Source: an uncultured Bacteroidales bacterium (GTDB lineage: Bacteria > Bacteroidota > Bacteroidia > Bacteroidales > Bacteroidaceae). Taken from it: 34,835 bases of DNA. The DNA lies in the NCBI GenBank assembly GCA_902782245.1, contig CACZMI010000016.1, positions 1 through 34,835 of the forward strand, given 5' to 3'. The notes under the pieces were generated by a model. That model was given only the letters and a program-made list of their open reading frames with translations, did no database searches and had not been told where the DNA came from. Shown here piece after piece: positions 5,997 to 18,266 of the stretch (within the stretch, counting starts at the first letter, position 1; each line of letters starts with the position of its first letter). The position numbers and the translations under genes were made by a program.

Positions 5997-8900
5997 ATGT
6001 CTTCAAACACTGATAATCAGAGAATAAATTTCGCTTCCGTAAGGAACCCGATGCCGTGTCCTGATTTCCTTGAAGTTCAGCTCAAATCTTTCAAGGATTT
6101 CCTCCAGTTGGACACACCACCTGAAAAGCGCAAGAACGAAGGACTCTATAAAGTTTTCTCAGAGAACTTCCCCATAGCCGATACCAGGAATAACTTTGTC
6201 CTGGAATTTCTGGACTATTATATTGACCCGCCCCGCTACACCATCGAGGAGTGTCTGGAGCATGGTCTTACCTATAGCGTACCTTTGAAGGCCAAGTTGA
6301 AACTGTATTGCACAGATCCCGATCACGAGGATTTTGATACAGTCATTCAGGATGTATTCCTTGGCCCGATTCCGTACATGACAGCACAGGGTACTTTCGT
6401 TATCAACGGAGCCGAGCGTGTAGTTGTATCACAGTTGCACCGTTCACCCGGCGTGTTCTTCGGACAGAGTCAGCACTCTAACGGAACACAGCTCTATTCG
6501 GCCCGTATCATCCCGTTCAAGGGCTCATGGATCGAGTTCGCAACAGACATCAACAACGTGATGTATGCTTACATCGACCGTAAGAAGAAACTTCCTGTTA
6601 CCACGCTGCTTCGTGCCATCGGTTTTGAGACTGATAAGGACATCGTGGATATCTTTGACCTGGCCGAGGAGGTAAAGGTCAACAAGACCAACCTTAAGAA
6701 GTGCATCGGACGCAAACTCGCCGCAAGAGTACTGAGAACCCGTATCGAGGACTTTGTTGACTCAGATACCGGTGAGGTTGTATCTATTGACCGTCATGAG
6801 GTTGTCGTTGACCGCGAGGCCGAACTCAACGAGGATAACATCAACGATATACTTGAGTCAGGTCTTGAGACTATCCTGCTCCACAAGGAGACGGAGGGTC
6901 AGTCAGACTACTCAATCATATTCAACACACTGCAGAAGGATCCGTGCAACTCGGAGAAGGAGGCTGTCCTCTACATCTACCGTCAGTTGCGTAATGCTGA
7001 TCCTGCTGATGATTCCAGTGCACGTGAGGTAATCAACAACCTCTTCTTCTCAGAGAAGCGTTATGATCTGGGCGAGGTTGGCCGTTACCGCGTAAACCGC
7101 AAGTTGGGTCTTACCACCGACATGAGCATCGGTGTTCTGACCAAGGAGGATATCATAGAGATTATCAAGTACCTTATTGAACTTGTAAACTCACACGCTG
7201 TGGTCGATGATATCGATCACCTGTCAAACCGTCGTGTACGTACAGTTGGTGAGCAGCTCTCCAACCAGTTCGCCATTGGTCTGGCCCGTATGGCCCGTAC
7301 CATCCGCGAGCGTATGAACGTACGTGACAATGAGGTCTTCACCCCGACAGACCTTATCAACGCCAAGACAGTATCGGCCGTGATCAACTCGTTCTTCGGT
7401 ACCAACGCACTGTCACAGTTCATGGACCAGACCAATCCTCTGGCCGAGATTACTCACAAGCGCCGTATGTCCGCTCTCGGACCTGGCGGTCTGTCACGTG
7501 AGCGCGCCGGATTCGAGGTTCGTGACGTACACTATACACACTATGGCCGTCTCTGCCCTATCGAGACTCCTGAAGGACCTAACATCGGTCTTATCTCATC
7601 TCTCTGTATCTACGCCAAGATCAATGACCTGGGATTCATCGAGACTCCGTACCGTAAGGTTAAGGACTGCCATGTAAATCTGAACAATGATGAAGTTCAG
7701 TACCTCACAGCTGAGGAGGAGGAGGGTGTAATCATCGGTCAGGGTAACGCTCCTTACGACGAGAACGGTAAGTTTATCCGTAACCGCGTAAAGGCACGCC
7801 GTGACGCTGATTTCCCAGTCGTTCCGCCCGAAGAGGTTGAACTTATGGACGTATCACCCCAGCAGATTGCTTCAATCGCAGCCGCTCTGATTCCGTTCCT
7901 GGAGCACGATGATGCCAACCGTGCTTTGATGGGATCTAACATGATGCGTCAGGCTGTACCTCTTATGCGTACCGAGGCACCTATCGTAGGTACCGGTATC
8001 GAGAAGCAACTGGCCGAGGATTCACGTACACAGATTACCGCCGAGGGTGACGGTACCGTTACATATGTGGATGCCGCTTATATCCGTATCCTCTACGATC
8101 GCACCGAGGATGAGGAGTTTGTAAGCTTCGAGCCCGCCGAGAAGGAGTACAAACTGCCCAAGTTCCGTCGTACCAACCAGAACATGACCATTGACCTGCG
8201 TCCTATCTGCGAGGTCGGTCAGCGTGTAAAGGCCGGTGACATCCTTACCGAGGGTTACTCAACCCAGAACGGTGAGCTTGCGCTGGGTAAGAACCTGCTG
8301 GTTGCCTACATGCCTTGGAAGGGTTACAACTATGAGGATGCCATCGTGCTTAACGAGCGCGTGGTACGTGAGGATATTCTTACTTCTGTACATGTTGAGG
8401 AGTTCATCCTTGAGGTTCGCGAGACAAAGCGCGGCATGGAGGAACTCACCAATGATATTCCTAACGTGAGCGATGATGCCACCAAGGATCTGGATGAGAA
8501 CGGTATAGTACGTATCGGTGCTTACATCCAGCCGGGTGATATCCTGATCGGTAAGATCACTCCTAAGGGTGAGTCCGATCCTTCACCTGAAGAGAAGCTG
8601 CTGCGCGCCATATTCGGTGACAAGGCCGGTGACGTAAAGGATGCTTCACTCAAGGCTTCTCCCTCACTTAAGGGTGTGGTAATAGACAAGAAACTGTTTG
8701 CCCGCGCCGTCAAGACCCGTACATCACGTCAGGCTGACAAAGCCCGTCTCCCGATGATAGACGAGGAATTTACGGATAAGGTAAACGAACTTAAGGGTAT
8801 TCTGGTCAAGAAACTCGTCACCCTTACAACCAACAAGGTATCACAGGGCGTATTCGACCTGCTCGGTACTGAGGTTATCGCCAAGGGTCAGCGTTTCTCA

Positions 8901-9809
8901 AAGCAGATACTTGAGGCTATAGATTACTCTTCTGTTCAGTCTGACAACTGGACATCAGACGCTCACACCAACGAGCTTATTTCAAAACTTATCGTGAACT
9001 TCCTGCGTAAGTACAAGGAGTACGATGCAGAGAACAAGCGTAAGAAGTTTGCTCTTACCATCGGAGATGAACTGCCCTCAGGCATCATCCAGATGGCCAA
9101 GGTTTACGTTGCCAAGAAACGTAAGATAGGTGTAGGTGACAAGATGGCCGGTCGTCACGGTAACAAGGGTATCGTATCCCGCGTGGTTAAGCAGGAGGAT
9201 ATGCCGTTCCTGGCCGATGGTACTCCCGTCGATATCGTACTGAACCCGCTGGGTGTGCCTTCACGTATGAACATCGGTCAGATATTCGAGACCGTTCTTG
9301 GTCACGCCGGCCGTGAGCTGGGTGTCAAGTTCGCCACCCCGATATTTGACGGTGCTACCATAGACGATCTTAATGAATGGACTGATAAGGCAGGTCTGCC
9401 GCGTTACGGTAAGACACAACTTTATGACGGCGGCACAGGTGAGCCGTTTGACCAGTGCGCAACAGTAGGTGTTACCTATATGCTTAAGTTGGGTCACATG
9501 GTCGAGGACAAGATGCACGCCCGTTCAATCGGTCCGTACTCTCTCATTACTCAGCAGCCGCTTGGCGGTAAGGCCCAGTTCGGTGGTCAGCGTTTCGGTG
9601 AGATGGAGGTTTGGGCTCTTGAGGCATTCGGTGCATCACACGTGCTCCAGGAGATCCTGACCATCAAGTCTGATGACGTTACCGGCCGTTCAAAGGCATA
9701 TGAGGCTATCGTGAAAGGTGATCCGATGCCCACACCGGGTATCCCCGAATCTCTCAACGTGCTTCTGCATGAGTTGCGTGGTTTGGGTCTTAGCATCAAT
9801 CTTGAGTAA
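5997..9809 (+). CDS. rpoB: DNA-directed RNA polymerase subunit beta
   Basis: This is the beta subunit of RNA polymerase. The 1270-residue product is full length for Bacteroidales and ends in [14 protein letters not shown]. The rifampicin-binding cluster I reads [24 protein letters not shown] from residue 472. The residues equivalent to E. coli Q513, D516, H526 and S531 are Q474, D477, H487 and S492, all wild type, so no common rifampicin-resistance change is present there. Other landmarks are [15 protein letters not shown], the catalytic-region [10 protein letters not shown], and [12 protein letters not shown] near the C-terminus. It starts 39 bases after the attenuator and precedes rpoC by 22 bases. 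Confidence 0.99.
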   Translation: MSSNTDNQRINFASVRNPMPCPDFLEVQLKSFKDFLQLDTPPEKRKNEGLYKVFSENFPIADTRNNFVLEFLDYYIDPPRYTIEECLEHGLTYSVPLKAKLKLYCTDPDHEDFDTVIQDVFLGPIPYMTAQGTFVINGAERVVVSQLHRSPGVFFGQSQHSNGTQLYSARIIPFKGSWIEFATDINNVMYAYIDRKKKLPVTTLLRAIGFETDKDIVDIFDLAEEVKVNKTNLKKCIGRKLAARVLRTRIEDFVDSDTGEVVSIDRHEVVVDREAELNEDNINDILESGLETILLHKETEGQSDYSIIFNTLQKDPCNSEKEAVLYIYRQLRNADPADDSSAREVINNLFFSEKRYDLGEVGRYRVNRKLGLTTDMSIGVLTKEDIIEIIKYLIELVNSHAVVDDIDHLSNRRVRTVGEQLSNQFAIGLARMARTIRERMNVRDNEVFTPTDLINAKTVSAVINSFFGTNALSQFMDQTNPLAEITHKRRMSALGPGGLSRERAGFEVRDVHYTHYGRLCPIETPEGPNIGLISSLCIYAKINDLGFIETPYRKVKDCHVNLNNDEVQYLTAEEEEGVIIGQGNAPYDENGKFIRNRVKARRDADFPVVPPEEVELMDVSPQQIASIAAALIPFLEHDDANRALMGSNMMRQAVPLMRTEAPIVGTGIEKQLAEDSRTQITAEGDGTVTYVDAAYIRILYDRTEDEEFVSFEPAEKEYKLPKFRRTNQNMTIDLRPICEVGQRVKAGDILTEGYSTQNGELALGKNLLVAYMPWKGYNYEDAIVLNERVVREDILTSVHVEEFILEVRETKRGMEELTNDIPNVSDDATKDLDENGIVRIGAYIQPGDILIGKITPKGESDPSPEEKLLRAIFGDKAGDVKDASLKASPSLKGVVIDKKLFARAVKTRTSRQADKARLPMIDEEFTDKVNELKGILVKKLVTLTTNKVSQGVFDLLGTEVIAKGQRFSKQILEAIDYSSVQSDNWTSDAHTNELISKLIVNFLRKYKEYDAENKRKKFALTIGDELPSGIIQMAKVYVAKKRKIGVGDKMAGRHGNKGIVSRVVKQEDMPFLADGTPVDIVLNPLGVPSRMNIGQIFETVLGHAGRELGVKFATPIFDGATIDDLNEWTDKAGLPRYGKTQLYDGGTGEPFDQCATVGVTYMLKLGHMVEDKMHARSIGPYSLITQQPLGGKAQFGGQRFGEMEVWALEAFGASHVLQEILTIKSDDVTGRSKAYEAIVKGDPMPTPGIPESLNVLLHELRGLGLSINLE

Positions 9810-9831
9810 TCATCATTAAAAGTAAGAAGCT

Positions 9832-12800
9832 ATGCCTTTCAAAAAAGATACAAAGATCAAGAATAATTTCTCAAAGATAACCATCAGTCTTGCTTCACCC
9901 GAGGAGATACTGACTAACTCCAGCGGTGAGGTCCTGAAACCTGAGACTATCAACTACCGTACATACAAGCCCGAGCGTGACGGTCTTTTCTGCGAGCGCA
10001 TATTCGGTCCTGTAAAGGATTATGAGTGCCATTGTGGAAAGTACAAGAGAATCCGTTATAAAGGTATCGTGTGCGAGCGTTGCGGTGTTGAGGTAACAGA
10101 GAAGAAGGTACGTCGTGAGCGTATGGGTCACATCCAGCTGGTTGTTCCCGTAGCACACATCTGGTACTTCCGTTCACTCCCCAACAAGATCGGTTATCTG
10201 CTGGGTATTCCCACCAAGCAGCTCGATTCAATCATCTACTACGAGCGCTATATCGTCATCAACAAGGGTGCATGGGATGATCCTTTGAAGGATACCCGCA
10301 AGCCTGATGAGCCTATCCTCCTGACCGAGGACGAGTATCTGGACATCATTGACAAACTGCCCAGAGAGAATCAGCTGCTTGATGACAACGATCCTGAGAA
10401 GTTCGTAGCCAAGATGGGTGCTGAGGCTATCTATGACCTGCTGTGCAAGCTGGATCTGGATAAGCTTTCATATCAGCTCCGTGAGAAGGCCAACGATGAG
10501 AAGACCACAATGCAGCGCAAGACTGAGGCCCTGAAGCGCCTTCAGATTGTGGAGTCATTCCGTTCATCACGTGAAATCAACCGCCCCGAGTGGATGATCC
10601 TCAAGGTTGTACCGGTTACTCCTCCTGAGCTGCGTCCTCTGGTTCCTCTGGATGGCGGTCGTTTCGCTACATCTGACCTGAACGAACTGTATCGTCGTGT
10701 TATCATCCGTAACAACCGTCTTAAGAGACTTATTGAGATAAAGGCCCCTGAGGTAATTCTGCGTAACGAGAAGCGTATGCTTCAGGAGGCCGTTGACAGC
10801 CTGTTTGACAACAGCCGCAAGGCCAGCGCCGTCAAGAGCGAGGCCAACCGTCCGCTTAAGTCACTCTCTGACTCACTCAAGGGTAAGCAGGGTCGTTTCC
10901 GTCAGAACTTGCTCGGTAAGCGTGTTGACTACTCAGCGCGTTCAGTTATCGTTGTAGGTCCTGAACTTAAGATGGGTGAGTGCGGTATTCCCAAGCTGAT
11001 GGCTGCCGAGCTTTACAAGCCGTTCATTATCCGCAAGCTCATTGAGCGCGGTATCGTGAAGACCGTAAAGTCAGCCAAGAAGATTGTAGACCGCAAGGAT
11101 CCTATAGTATGGGATATTCTGGAATATGTAATGAAGGGTCACCCCGTTCTGCTGAACCGTGCTCCTACACTGCACCGTCTGGGTATCCAGGCATTCCAGC
11201 CCAAGATGATTGAGGGTAAGGCTATCCAGCTGCACCCGCTGGCTTGTACCGCTTTCAACGCCGACTTTGACGGTGACCAGATGGCTGTACACCTCCCGCT
11301 CAGCAATGAGGCAATACTTGAGGCTCAGATGCTCATGCTTCAGTCACACAATATCCTGAACCCTGCCAACGGTGCTCCTATCACAGTGCCTGCACAGGAT
11401 ATGGTTCTGGGTCTGTACTACATTACAAAACTCCGCCGTTCAGTCAAGGACGCCGACGGTAACTATATTGAGAAGGTTAAGGGTGAGGGTCTGACATTCT
11501 ACGGACCCGAGGAGGCTCTGATCGCCTACAATGAGGGTAAGGTTGATATCCACGCTGTTGTCAAGGTAATGGTAAATGACGTTGACGAGCAGGGTTCACC
11601 CATCACTCACCTTGTAGAGACATCAGTCGGTCGTGTTATCGTTAATGAGCTTGTACCTGATGAGGTAGGTTACATTAACTATATCATATCAAAGAAGACA
11701 CTGCGTGACCTCATCTCTGACGTTATCAAGAAGGTCGGTGTTGCCCGCGCCTGCGAGTTCCTGGACGGAATCAAGAACCTGGGTTACAAGATGGCATTCC
11801 AGGGTGGTCTGTCATTCAACCTGAACGATATCATCATCCCGAAGGAGAAGCAGGAACTTGTTGCCAAAGGTAACGAGGAGGTTGAAGGTATCATGGCCGA
11901 GTATAACATGGGTCTTATCACCGATAACGAGCGTTACAACAAGGTTATCGATGTATGGACACACGTTAACGAGGACCTCTCAAAGGTTCTGATGAAGACC
12001 ATTTCTAACGATGACCAGGGCTTCAACTCAGTTTACATGATGCTTGACTCAGGTGCCCGTGGATCTAAGGAGCAGATCCGTCAGCTGTCCGGTATGCGTG
12101 GTCTGATGGCCAAGCCTCAGAAAGCCGGTGCCGAGGGTGCACAGATCATTGAGAACCCGATTCTTTCTAACTTTAAGGAGGGTCTGTCAGTGCTGGAGTA
12201 CTTCATCTCAACACACGGTGCCCGTAAGGGTCTGGCCGATACCGCTCTTAAGACAGCCGATGCCGGTTATCTGACACGTCGTCTGGTTGACGTATCACAT
12301 GATGTGATCATCACCGAGGAGGACTGCGGTACACTGCGTGGCCTGGTTTGCACCGCCCTTAAGGAGAACGAGGAGGTTGTTGCATCACTCTATGAGCGTA
12401 TCCTGGGCCGTGTATCGGTTCATGACGTTATACATCCCACAACCGGTGAACTTCTGGTTGCCGACGGTGAGATGATTACCGAGGAGATTGCCAAGAAGAT
12501 TGACGAGTCACCTATCGAGAGCGTTGAGATCCGTTCAGTACTCACCTGCGAAAGCAAGCGCGGTGTATGCGCCAAGTGCTACGGACGTAACCTGGCAACA
12601 GGCCGTCTGGTAGAGAAGGGTGAGGCTGTAGGTGTTATCGCCGCCCAGTCAATCGGTGAGCCTGGTACTCAGCTGACACTGCGTACATTCCACGCCGGTG
12701 GTACCGCATCGAACATAGCCGCCAACTCCGGTCTGACAGCCAAGTATGACTGCCGCATCGAGTTTGAGGAGGTTCGTACCGTAGATGCTACAGGTGATGA

Positions 12801-14175
12801 CGGTAAGAAGATTCAGATTGTTGTAGGTCGTCTGGGTGAGGTTAAGTTCATTGATGAGAACACAGGCATCGCCCTTTCCAACCACACTCTGCCTTACGGT
12901 TCAAAACTGTTCGTAAAGAGCGGTGCCGTAGTGAAGAAGGGTGATCAGATTGCAACATGGGATCCTTTCAACGCACTTATCATTACCGAGGTTACAGGTA
13001 AGGTTAAACTTACAGACGTTATAGCAAACGTAACATATAAGATTGAGTCCGATGAGGCTACCGGCCTTGAGGAGATCATCATCACAGAAACCAAGGACCG
13101 TACCAAGATCCCGTCAGCCGATATCATCGGACCTAAGGGTGAGGTGCTGCGTTCTTACAACCTGCCTGTAGGCGGTCACGTGGTTATAAAGGATGGTCAG
13201 GAACTCGCTGCCGGTGACATTCTGGTTAAGATTCCGCGCGTTCAGGGTAAGGCTGGTGATATCACCGGTGGTCTGCCCCGTGTTACTGAGCTCTTTGAGG
13301 CACGTAACCCGTCCAACCCCGCAGTGGTATCAGAAATTGACGGTACCGTTCACATGGGTAAGATCAAGCGTGGTAACCGTGAGATTTCAGTCGTATCACG
13401 TACAGACGATGAGCGCAAGTATCTGGTTGCCCTGTCCAAGCAGATTCTGGTACAGGAGGGTGACTATGTACGCGCCGGAACACCTCTGTCCGACGGTGCC
13501 ATCACACCGAGCGATATTCTGGCCATCAAGGGCCCCACAGCCGTACAGGAGTATATCGTAAACGAGGTGCAGGATGTATATCGTCTGCAGGGTGTTAAGA
13601 TCAATGATAAGCACTTTGAGATCATAGTACGTCAGATGATGCGTAAGGTCGAGATTGACGAGCCGGGCGATACCCGCTTCCTGGCACAGCAGGTCGTAGA
13701 CAAGCTGGAGTTCATGGAGGAGAACGACCGCATCTGGGGTAAGTATGTCGTTACCGATCCGGGTGACTCAGAGAACCTGTTTGCCGGTCAGATGGTAACC
13801 GCACGCAAGCTCCGTGACGAGAACTCACAGCTCAAGCGTAAGGACCTCAAGCTGGTTCAGGCACAGGAGGCACGTCCTGCTACATCAACTCAGATTCTGC
13901 AGGGTATCACACGCGCTGCTCTGGCTACTCAGAGCTTCATGTCAGCTGCATCATTCCAGGAGACCACCAAGGTTCTGAATGAGGCTGCCATCAACGGTAA
14001 GAGCGACAGCCTGCTGGGTATGAAGGAGAACGTTATCTGCGGTCACCTGATTCCTGCCGGTACCGGTCTGCGTGAGTTTGAGAAGATTATAGTAGGTGAC
14101 AAGGAGGAGTACGAGCGCCTTCAGGCTTCCCGCAGTAACTTCCTTGACATGGATCTTCCCACAAGAGAAAATTGA
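9832..14175 (+). CDS. rpoC: DNA-directed RNA polymerase subunit beta'
   Basis: This is the catalytic beta' subunit of RNA polymerase. The 1447-residue product is complete. The N-terminal zinc ribbon has C66, C68, C81 and C84, and the metal-binding active-site loop NADFDGDQM carries D478, D480 and D482. The second zinc site is in the region EEDCGTLRG ... [13 protein letters not shown], and the trigger-loop region contains [16 protein letters not shown]. It ends in DMDLPTREN, 15 bases before a strong terminator. It is co-transcribed with rpoB. Confidence 0.99.
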   Translation: MPFKKDTKIKNNFSKITISLASPEEILTNSSGEVLKPETINYRTYKPERDGLFCERIFGPVKDYECHCGKYKRIRYKGIVCERCGVEVTEKKVRRERMGHIQLVVPVAHIWYFRSLPNKIGYLLGIPTKQLDSIIYYERYIVINKGAWDDPLKDTRKPDEPILLTEDEYLDIIDKLPRENQLLDDNDPEKFVAKMGAEAIYDLLCKLDLDKLSYQLREKANDEKTTMQRKTEALKRLQIVESFRSSREINRPEWMILKVVPVTPPELRPLVPLDGGRFATSDLNELYRRVIIRNNRLKRLIEIKAPEVILRNEKRMLQEAVDSLFDNSRKASAVKSEANRPLKSLSDSLKGKQGRFRQNLLGKRVDYSARSVIVVGPELKMGECGIPKLMAAELYKPFIIRKLIERGIVKTVKSAKKIVDRKDPIVWDILEYVMKGHPVLLNRAPTLHRLGIQAFQPKMIEGKAIQLHPLACTAFNADFDGDQMAVHLPLSNEAILEAQMLMLQSHNILNPANGAPITVPAQDMVLGLYYITKLRRSVKDADGNYIEKVKGEGLTFYGPEEALIAYNEGKVDIHAVVKVMVNDVDEQGSPITHLVETSVGRVIVNELVPDEVGYINYIISKKTLRDLISDVIKKVGVARACEFLDGIKNLGYKMAFQGGLSFNLNDIIIPKEKQELVAKGNEEVEGIMAEYNMGLITDNERYNKVIDVWTHVNEDLSKVLMKTISNDDQGFNSVYMMLDSGARGSKEQIRQLSGMRGLMAKPQKAGAEGAQIIENPILSNFKEGLSVLEYFISTHGARKGLADTALKTADAGYLTRRLVDVSHDVIITEEDCGTLRGLVCTALKENEEVVASLYERILGRVSVHDVIHPTTGELLVADGEMITEEIAKKIDESPIESVEIRSVLTCESKRGVCAKCYGRNLATGRLVEKGEAVGVIAAQSIGEPGTQLTLRTFHAGGTASNIAANSGLTAKYDCRIEFEEVRTVDATGDDGKKIQIVVGRLGEVKFIDENTGIALSNHTLPYGSKLFVKSGAVVKKGDQIATWDPFNALIITEVTGKVKLTDVIANVTYKIESDEATGLEEIIITETKDRTKIPSADIIGPKGEVLRSYNLPVGGHVVIKDGQELAAGDILVKIPRVQGKAGDITGGLPRVTELFEARNPSNPAVVSEIDGTVHMGKIKRGNREISVVSRTDDERKYLVALSKQILVQEGDYVRAGTPLSDGAITPSDILAIKGPTAVQEYIVNEVQDVYRLQGVKINDKHFEIIVRQMMRKVEIDEPGDTRFLAQQVVDKLEFMEENDRIWGKYVVTDPGDSENLFAGQMVTARKLRDENSQLKRKDLKLVQAQEARPATSTQILQGITRAALATQSFMSAASFQETTKVLNEAAINGKSDSLLGMKENVICGHLIPAGTGLREFEKIIVGDKEEYERLQASRSNFLDMDLPTREN

Positions 14176-14190
14176 TTAGACTTGATAGAA

Positions 14191-14232
14191 GAAAGGGGTG
14201 ATCGGCTTGTCCGGTCACCCCTTTCTGTTTTT
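14191..14232 (+). terminator. Rho-independent terminator of the rpoBC operon
   Basis: A 15-bp stem, GAAAGGGGTGATCGG (14191-14205) with CCGGTCACCCCTTTC (14211-14225) including one T-G pair, closes a CTTGT loop and is followed by TGTTTTT (14226-14232). It overlaps the 3' end of dgt on the other strand. Its minus-strand exit has no T-run, so it mainly serves rpoBC. Confidence 0.9.
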
Positions 14233-15568
14233 ATACGGCCGGAAGGCTGTTTCCGTTGATCTTGCGGTAAATATCAAGGGCATAGACATCGGTCATGCCG
14301 CTTATGTAATCCAGGACTGCAAGAATGCGGTTGTATATGTCCTTAGCGTTGATGTCATATTGGCTTGACACACGGCCGATGAGCAATTTGGAGTATTCGC
14401 GTTCGGGATTAAGGACCGCCTCAACCATCAGGTCCAGTAGAGTGCTTATGATACGGAAACCGGCCAGTTCCACCTCCAGTACGTCACGGGAACGGTATAT
14501 TTTCTGAACGGAGAGTTGGGCACATTGGCTGTATGCCTCCCTTGGGATGGGGCTTATATGATTGATCAGTGAACCGCTGAATGAACCGTCAAGAATGGAG
14601 TCCTCATTCTCCAGGAACACCTGGGTACACTCTTCAATCAGGAGACCTACCAGTTTGGAGCGCAGATAAGATACCTGCTCGTTCACATCGGTCACCATCC
14701 CTATTATGCCCTCAGCATGTTTCTGCTCGGCGGGGTCCAGGAAATCCATCATCAGTCTTATGGTCTCTGAAGTGGAAAGGAGTTTGAGTTTATGGGCATC
14801 CTCAAGGTCCATAAGCAGGTAACAGATGTCATCGGCGGCCTCGACCAGCCAGACCAGGGGATAACGTACATACTTAAGCGGTTGTCCCGGAGCGGAAAGA
14901 CGGATTATCCCCAATTCATCGGCTATTTGGGCAAAAATATGAGCCTCACTCTCAAAAAAACCGAACTTGTGCTTACCATTGGCCAAGATCGATGCGTACG
15001 GATATTTTACGATTGATGCCAGCGTTGAATAGGTCATGGCAAAGCCTCCCTTTCGGCGTCCTATGAACTGATGTGCCAGCAGACGGAACGCGTTGGCATT
15101 ACCCTCAAAGTTTATGATATCGGTCCACTGGCCGGGACTGGCAGCGAACTGAGCCTCCAGAGACTGTCCCTTTCCTTCGGTGAAAAAGGCCGAAATGGCC
15201 TTCTCTCCCGAATGGCCGAAAGGAGGATTGCCCATATCGTGAGCCAGGCATGCAGCCGATACGATATTACCTATTTCGGTAATGTTGGTGTCGGCCAGTT
15301 CAGGGTGTTTCCTGATTATACCCCTGGACACGTTGTTGCCCAGCGAGCGGCCTACGCATGAAACCTCAAGGCTATGGGTGAGACGGTTGTGTACAAAAAC
15401 GCTGCCCGGCAATGGGAACACCTGTGTCTTGTTCTGCAATCTCCGGAAAGGAGCCGAAAAAATAAGTCGGTCATAATCCCTAAGGAAAGCCGAACGGTCA
15501 TCCTTATGGGCGGACTCTATGCCTTCCAAACCCAGACGCTTTGCCGAAATAAGTCTTTGCCAATCCAT
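14231..15568 (-). CDS. dgt: Deoxyguanosinetriphosphate triphosphohydrolase family protein (dNTPase)
   Basis: Enzymes of this HD-domain family hydrolyse dGTP or other dNTPs to the nucleoside and triphosphate, so controlling dNTP pools. The 445-residue product starts [13 protein letters not shown]. The HD metal ligands are recognisable: H65 in NRLTHSLEV, then H110-D111 in the [14 protein letters not shown] motif, with a later Asp in [15 protein letters not shown]. The substrate (dGTP only or several dNTPs) cannot be read from sequence. It is divergent from dut, another dNTP-pool enzyme, across 108 bases, and convergent with rpoC. A possible -7 element lies 20 bases upstream of its start. Confidence 0.92.
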   Translation of the reverse strand: MDWQRLISAKRLGLEGIESAHKDDRSAFLRDYDRLIFSAPFRRLQNKTQVFPLPGSVFVHNRLTHSLEVSCVGRSLGNNVSRGIIRKHPELADTNITEIGNIVSAACLAHDMGNPPFGHSGEKAISAFFTEGKGQSLEAQFAASPGQWTDIINFEGNANAFRLLAHQFIGRRKGGFAMTYSTLASIVKYPYASILANGKHKFGFFESEAHIFAQIADELGIIRLSAPGQPLKYVRYPLVWLVEAADDICYLLMDLEDAHKLKLLSTSETIRLMMDFLDPAEQKHAEGIIGMVTDVNEQVSYLRSKLVGLLIEECTQVFLENEDSILDGSFSGSLINHISPIPREAYSQCAQLSVQKIYRSRDVLEVELAGFRIISTLLDLMVEAVLNPEREYSKLLIGRVSSQYDINAKDIYNRILAVLDYISGMTDVYALDIYRKINGNSLPAV

Positions 15569-15587
15569 TCTCTGTATCTCTTTGTTT

Positions 15588-15595
15588 CAAAATTA
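15588..15595 (-). promoter_or_regulatory. Candidate -7 element for dgt
   Basis: On the minus strand the sequence reads TAATTTTG, matching TAnnTTTG, 19 bases before the dgt start codon. No convincing -33 TTTG is seen at the right spacing, so this is tentative. Confidence 0.4.
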
Positions 15596-15630
15596 GTGGT
15601 TTTTCAGAATATTTCTGCCTCAGTTGGCGG

Positions 15631-15638
15631 TATATTTG
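15631..15638 (+). promoter_or_regulatory. Candidate -7 element for dut and the envelope cluster
   Basis: TATATTTG matches TAnnTTTG and lies 38 bases before the dut ATG at 15677. The -33 element is not clear. It would drive dut and probably the three downstream genes. Confidence 0.45.
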
Positions 15639-15676
15639 TTATTTTCGCTGTGCAAAACCAAATCACTCAATTGAGT

Positions 15677-16108
15677 ATGGAGGTAAAGATAATCAACCGT
15701 TCACATCACCCGCTTCCCGAGTATGCTACACCGCAATCGGCAGGAGTGGACCTCAGGGCCAATCTTGACGAGCCCGTAGTAATGAAACCTATGGAGCGCC
15801 GTCTCATACCCACCGGCCTGTTCATTTCCCTGCCTGCCGGATTTGAGGCACAGGTACGTCCGCGCAGCGGTTTGGCTATCAAGAAAGGTATTACGGTACT
15901 TAACACTCCCGGAACAATAGATGCCGATTACCGCGGCGAAATAGGGGTGATTCTGATAAACCTGTCTCAGGAGGAATTCGTAGTAAACGACGGCGAGCGC
16001 ATCGCCCAGATGATAATAGCACGTCATGAGCAGGCGGAATGGATAAAAGTTGAAACATTGGATGAAACCGAGCGCGGTGCAGGCGGATTCGGCCACAGCG
16101 GTGTTTAA
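15677..16108 (+). CDS. dut: dUTP diphosphatase (dUTPase)
   Basis: The enzyme cleaves dUTP to dUMP and pyrophosphate, keeping uracil out of DNA and feeding dTMP synthesis. The 143-residue product carries all five trimeric dUTPase motifs: AGVDLRA (22-28), RPRSGLA (61-67), [15 protein letters not shown] (76-90), GERIAQM (106-112) and [10 protein letters not shown] (133-142). The ATG at 15677 gives the normal length. The frame stays open far upstream, but that part overlaps dgt antisense and has no dUTPase sequence. It is followed after 11 bases by a TPR lipoprotein gene. Confidence 0.96.
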   Translation: MEVKIINRSHHPLPEYATPQSAGVDLRANLDEPVVMKPMERRLIPTGLFISLPAGFEAQVRPRSGLAIKKGITVLNTPGTIDADYRGEIGVILINLSQEEFVVNDGERIAQMIIARHEQAEWIKVETLDETERGAGGFGHSGV

Positions 16109-16119
16109 AACGTTATTTG

Positions 16120-17466
16120 ATGAAAAGGGGCATAATCATATCCGTTTTTCTGCTTTTTACCCTGGCTGCTGCTGTATCATGCGGTTCGGCCAGGAACACA
16201 TTGTCAGATCCGTTGACCGATACACAACTGGAAGGATATGCCAGTGACCATTTCTACAGGGAGGGAATAAAAAAATACAACGAGGGCCGTCTGGATGAGG
16301 CCATGGACCTTATGTCGCGCAGCCTGGACTATGATACGGCATCGGCCGCAACATGTTACAGCATGGCCCAATACTATATGTCCCTTCAGGACAGAGCCCT
16401 GATAGAAAAATACAACAGCAAGGCGCAGGAACTGCTGGAAAGGGCAGTGCGTGAGGAGCCTGACAACTACTGGTACCGCCGTCTGCTGACATTGAGTTTC
16501 ATGCGCGGAGGACGTACGGCCGATGCAATTGAGCAATATGAGGAGATAACCCGCCGTTTTCCGGCAAGGACTGATGTATTGTTGACCCTGGCAGGCCTGT
16601 ATGACGATGCAGGAGACTATGAAAAGGAACTGCGTGCACTGGAACGTTACGGAAGACTGGAGGATGTGGCTGATGAACTCAAGTTCCAGAGGTTTGTCTG
16701 TTATCTTCAGATGGGCGAACTTGATTCGGCCTATTACGAGGCTGAACGCCCCGCAGAGATAATAGAACTGCTCATGAACACCACTCGGGACATGATAGAA
16801 AAAGCCGAATCCGCGATAGACAAGATCAACTGCCGTTCCCTGTTGGATGTGGTCATGAATTTCTGTGATGTGGTATCGGCGCATGAACCTGAACTGGTGG
16901 AGGCATATACCCAAAAGTCATTGGGGTATTTCTGGTTGGGTGAAAATGACAAGTCTCTGGATGTATTGGCCAAAGGACTGAAACATGTCAGGACAGACCG
17001 TGACAGGGCACTCATATACAATCTGAGAGGTGACTATTACCATACCTTAGGTGACAGACAGAAGATGTATGCCGACTATGATTCAACGCTCATATACGAT
17101 CCCGACAACATCAATGTCCTTAACAACTACGCCTATTATCTTTCGGTCGAGGGCCGTGATCTTGACAAAGCCAGGAAGATGAGTGCCAGGACCTTACAGG
17201 AGGAACCACTCAACGCCACTTATCTGGACACATATGCGTGGATACTGTTCAAGATGAAAAACTACCGTGAAGCGTTGGTATATCTGGAGAAAGCGCTTAG
17301 GTATCTGGATACGGATAACCCCGAGATATATGAACATTACGGAGATGTGCTATATATGTGCGGAGAGAAGGAGAAGGCTCTTGAAAACTGGCACAGGGCG
17401 GTTCAGTTCAACAGTACATCACCCACACTTGAACAGAAGATAAGACAGCAGAAATATCTGGAATGA
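16120..17466 (+). CDS. TPR-repeat lipoprotein
   Basis: The 448-residue product begins with a lipoprotein signal peptide (MKRGIIISVFLLFTLAAAVSC), with the lipid-modified Cys at 21. The rest is a series of tetratricopeptide helices, recognisable for example in the FYREGIKKYNEGRLDEAMDLM, ADAIEQYEEITRRFP and NYREALVYLEKALRYL segments. It should act as a protein-interaction scaffold on the periplasmic side of a membrane. I chose ATG 16120 over the in-frame TTG 16117. Its stop overlaps the next start as ATGA (17463-17466), so the pair is translationally coupled. The exact function is unknown; its neighbours suggest an envelope or cell-wall role. Confidence 0.85.
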   Translation: MKRGIIISVFLLFTLAAAVSCGSARNTLSDPLTDTQLEGYASDHFYREGIKKYNEGRLDEAMDLMSRSLDYDTASAATCYSMAQYYMSLQDRALIEKYNSKAQELLERAVREEPDNYWYRRLLTLSFMRGGRTADAIEQYEEITRRFPARTDVLLTLAGLYDDAGDYEKELRALERYGRLEDVADELKFQRFVCYLQMGELDSAYYEAERPAEIIELLMNTTRDMIEKAESAIDKINCRSLLDVVMNFCDVVSAHEPELVEAYTQKSLGYFWLGENDKSLDVLAKGLKHVRTDRDRALIYNLRGDYYHTLGDRQKMYADYDSTLIYDPDNINVLNNYAYYLSVEGRDLDKARKMSARTLQEEPLNATYLDTYAWILFKMKNYREALVYLEKALRYLDTDNPEIYEHYGDVLYMCGEKEKALENWHRAVQFNSTSPTLEQKIRQQKYLE

Positions 17467-18266
17467 AAACTATCCGATACATATTACCGGTATTGCTGGT
17501 TTTGCTGTTCCTGGCAGGTTGCCGTTCTCAGTCGGCACTCAGGAAACAGAAGGAGAAGCAGGAGCAGGAGAGCACCCGTCTTATCCATTCCCTTCTGGAT
17601 GCCCCTCCAGTCAATGAATTGACCGCGAGTCTGTCACTTAACCTTTCGGGTACCAAGGTAAGCGGACAGTTGAGGATGCGCCGTGGCCGCAGTATCCAGA
17701 TAAGTGCCAGCATGCTGGGACTGGTCGAGGTGGCACGCGTGGAATTCCTGCCTGAGATGGTTGTTATAATGGATAAGTTCCACAATCTCTACTCAGTATG
17801 TCATTATGCAGATATTCCCTACCGTAATGAATTGGGACTGGATTTTGAGGTGGTTCAGGCTTTCCTGTGGAACCGTATATTCGCCCCGGGCAGTGCCAAC
17901 CAGGCCGATGCCGCTACCCGCCTGCGTGTGGACAGGACAGATGAAGAGGGAAAAACCTATATAAAAGACATTGAGTACGGATATGAATTCGTGACCAACT
18001 CCAAAGACCGTCTGGACGCCGTCAATAAATCTGGCAGCGGATACAGGTTCCATGTTGATTATTCCGATTTCACCGCTCTTTCCGGTTCATGGAAGTATCC
18101 TTTGGACCTAAATTTCCAGGTAAGGGTGTCAAATACGGACGTTAACGTATCGGCCAGGATGTCATCGGTATCCACCGATAACAAAAACTGGCCCGACAGG
18201 ACTCAGGTGACCCGTAGAATGAAACAGGTGTCGCTGGAAGAGTTGTTGGACAATCTTGACTTATGA
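17463..18266 (+). CDS. DUF4292 lipoprotein
   Basis: The 267-residue product has a clear lipobox (LFLAGC, lipidated Cys at 20), then a predicted beta-rich domain of the DUF4292 type. In it, conserved stretches include LTASLSLNL, GQLRMRRGRSIQIS and VARVEFLPEMVVIMDK. The fold suggests a LolA/LppX-like lipid-binding or outer-membrane biogenesis role, but this is inference. It overlaps the TPR gene by four bases upstream and the EnvC-like gene downstream, so the three are tightly coupled. Confidence 0.82.
   Translation: MKTIRYILPVLLVLLFLAGCRSQSALRKQKEKQEQESTRLIHSLLDAPPVNELTASLSLNLSGTKVSGQLRMRRGRSIQISASMLGLVEVARVEFLPEMVVIMDKFHNLYSVCHYADIPYRNELGLDFEVVQAFLWNRIFAPGSANQADAATRLRVDRTDEEGKTYIKDIEYGYEFVTNSKDRLDAVNKSGSGYRFHVDYSDFTALSGSWKYPLDLNFQVRVSNTDVNVSARMSSVSTDNKNWPDRTQVTRRMKQVSLEELLDNLDL

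Noticed and set aside
6754-13614. Many open frames of 60-130 codons in other frames of rpoB and rpoC
   Set aside because: They arise from the strong codon bias of these genes and match no known protein.
15374-15676. A long N-terminal extension of dut in the same open frame
   Set aside because: It overlaps dgt on the other strand, carries no dUTPase sequence, and ATG 15677 gives the family's normal length.
16117-16119. TTG start for the TPR lipoprotein
   Set aside because: An ATG follows directly at 16120 and gives a standard lipoprotein signal peptide.
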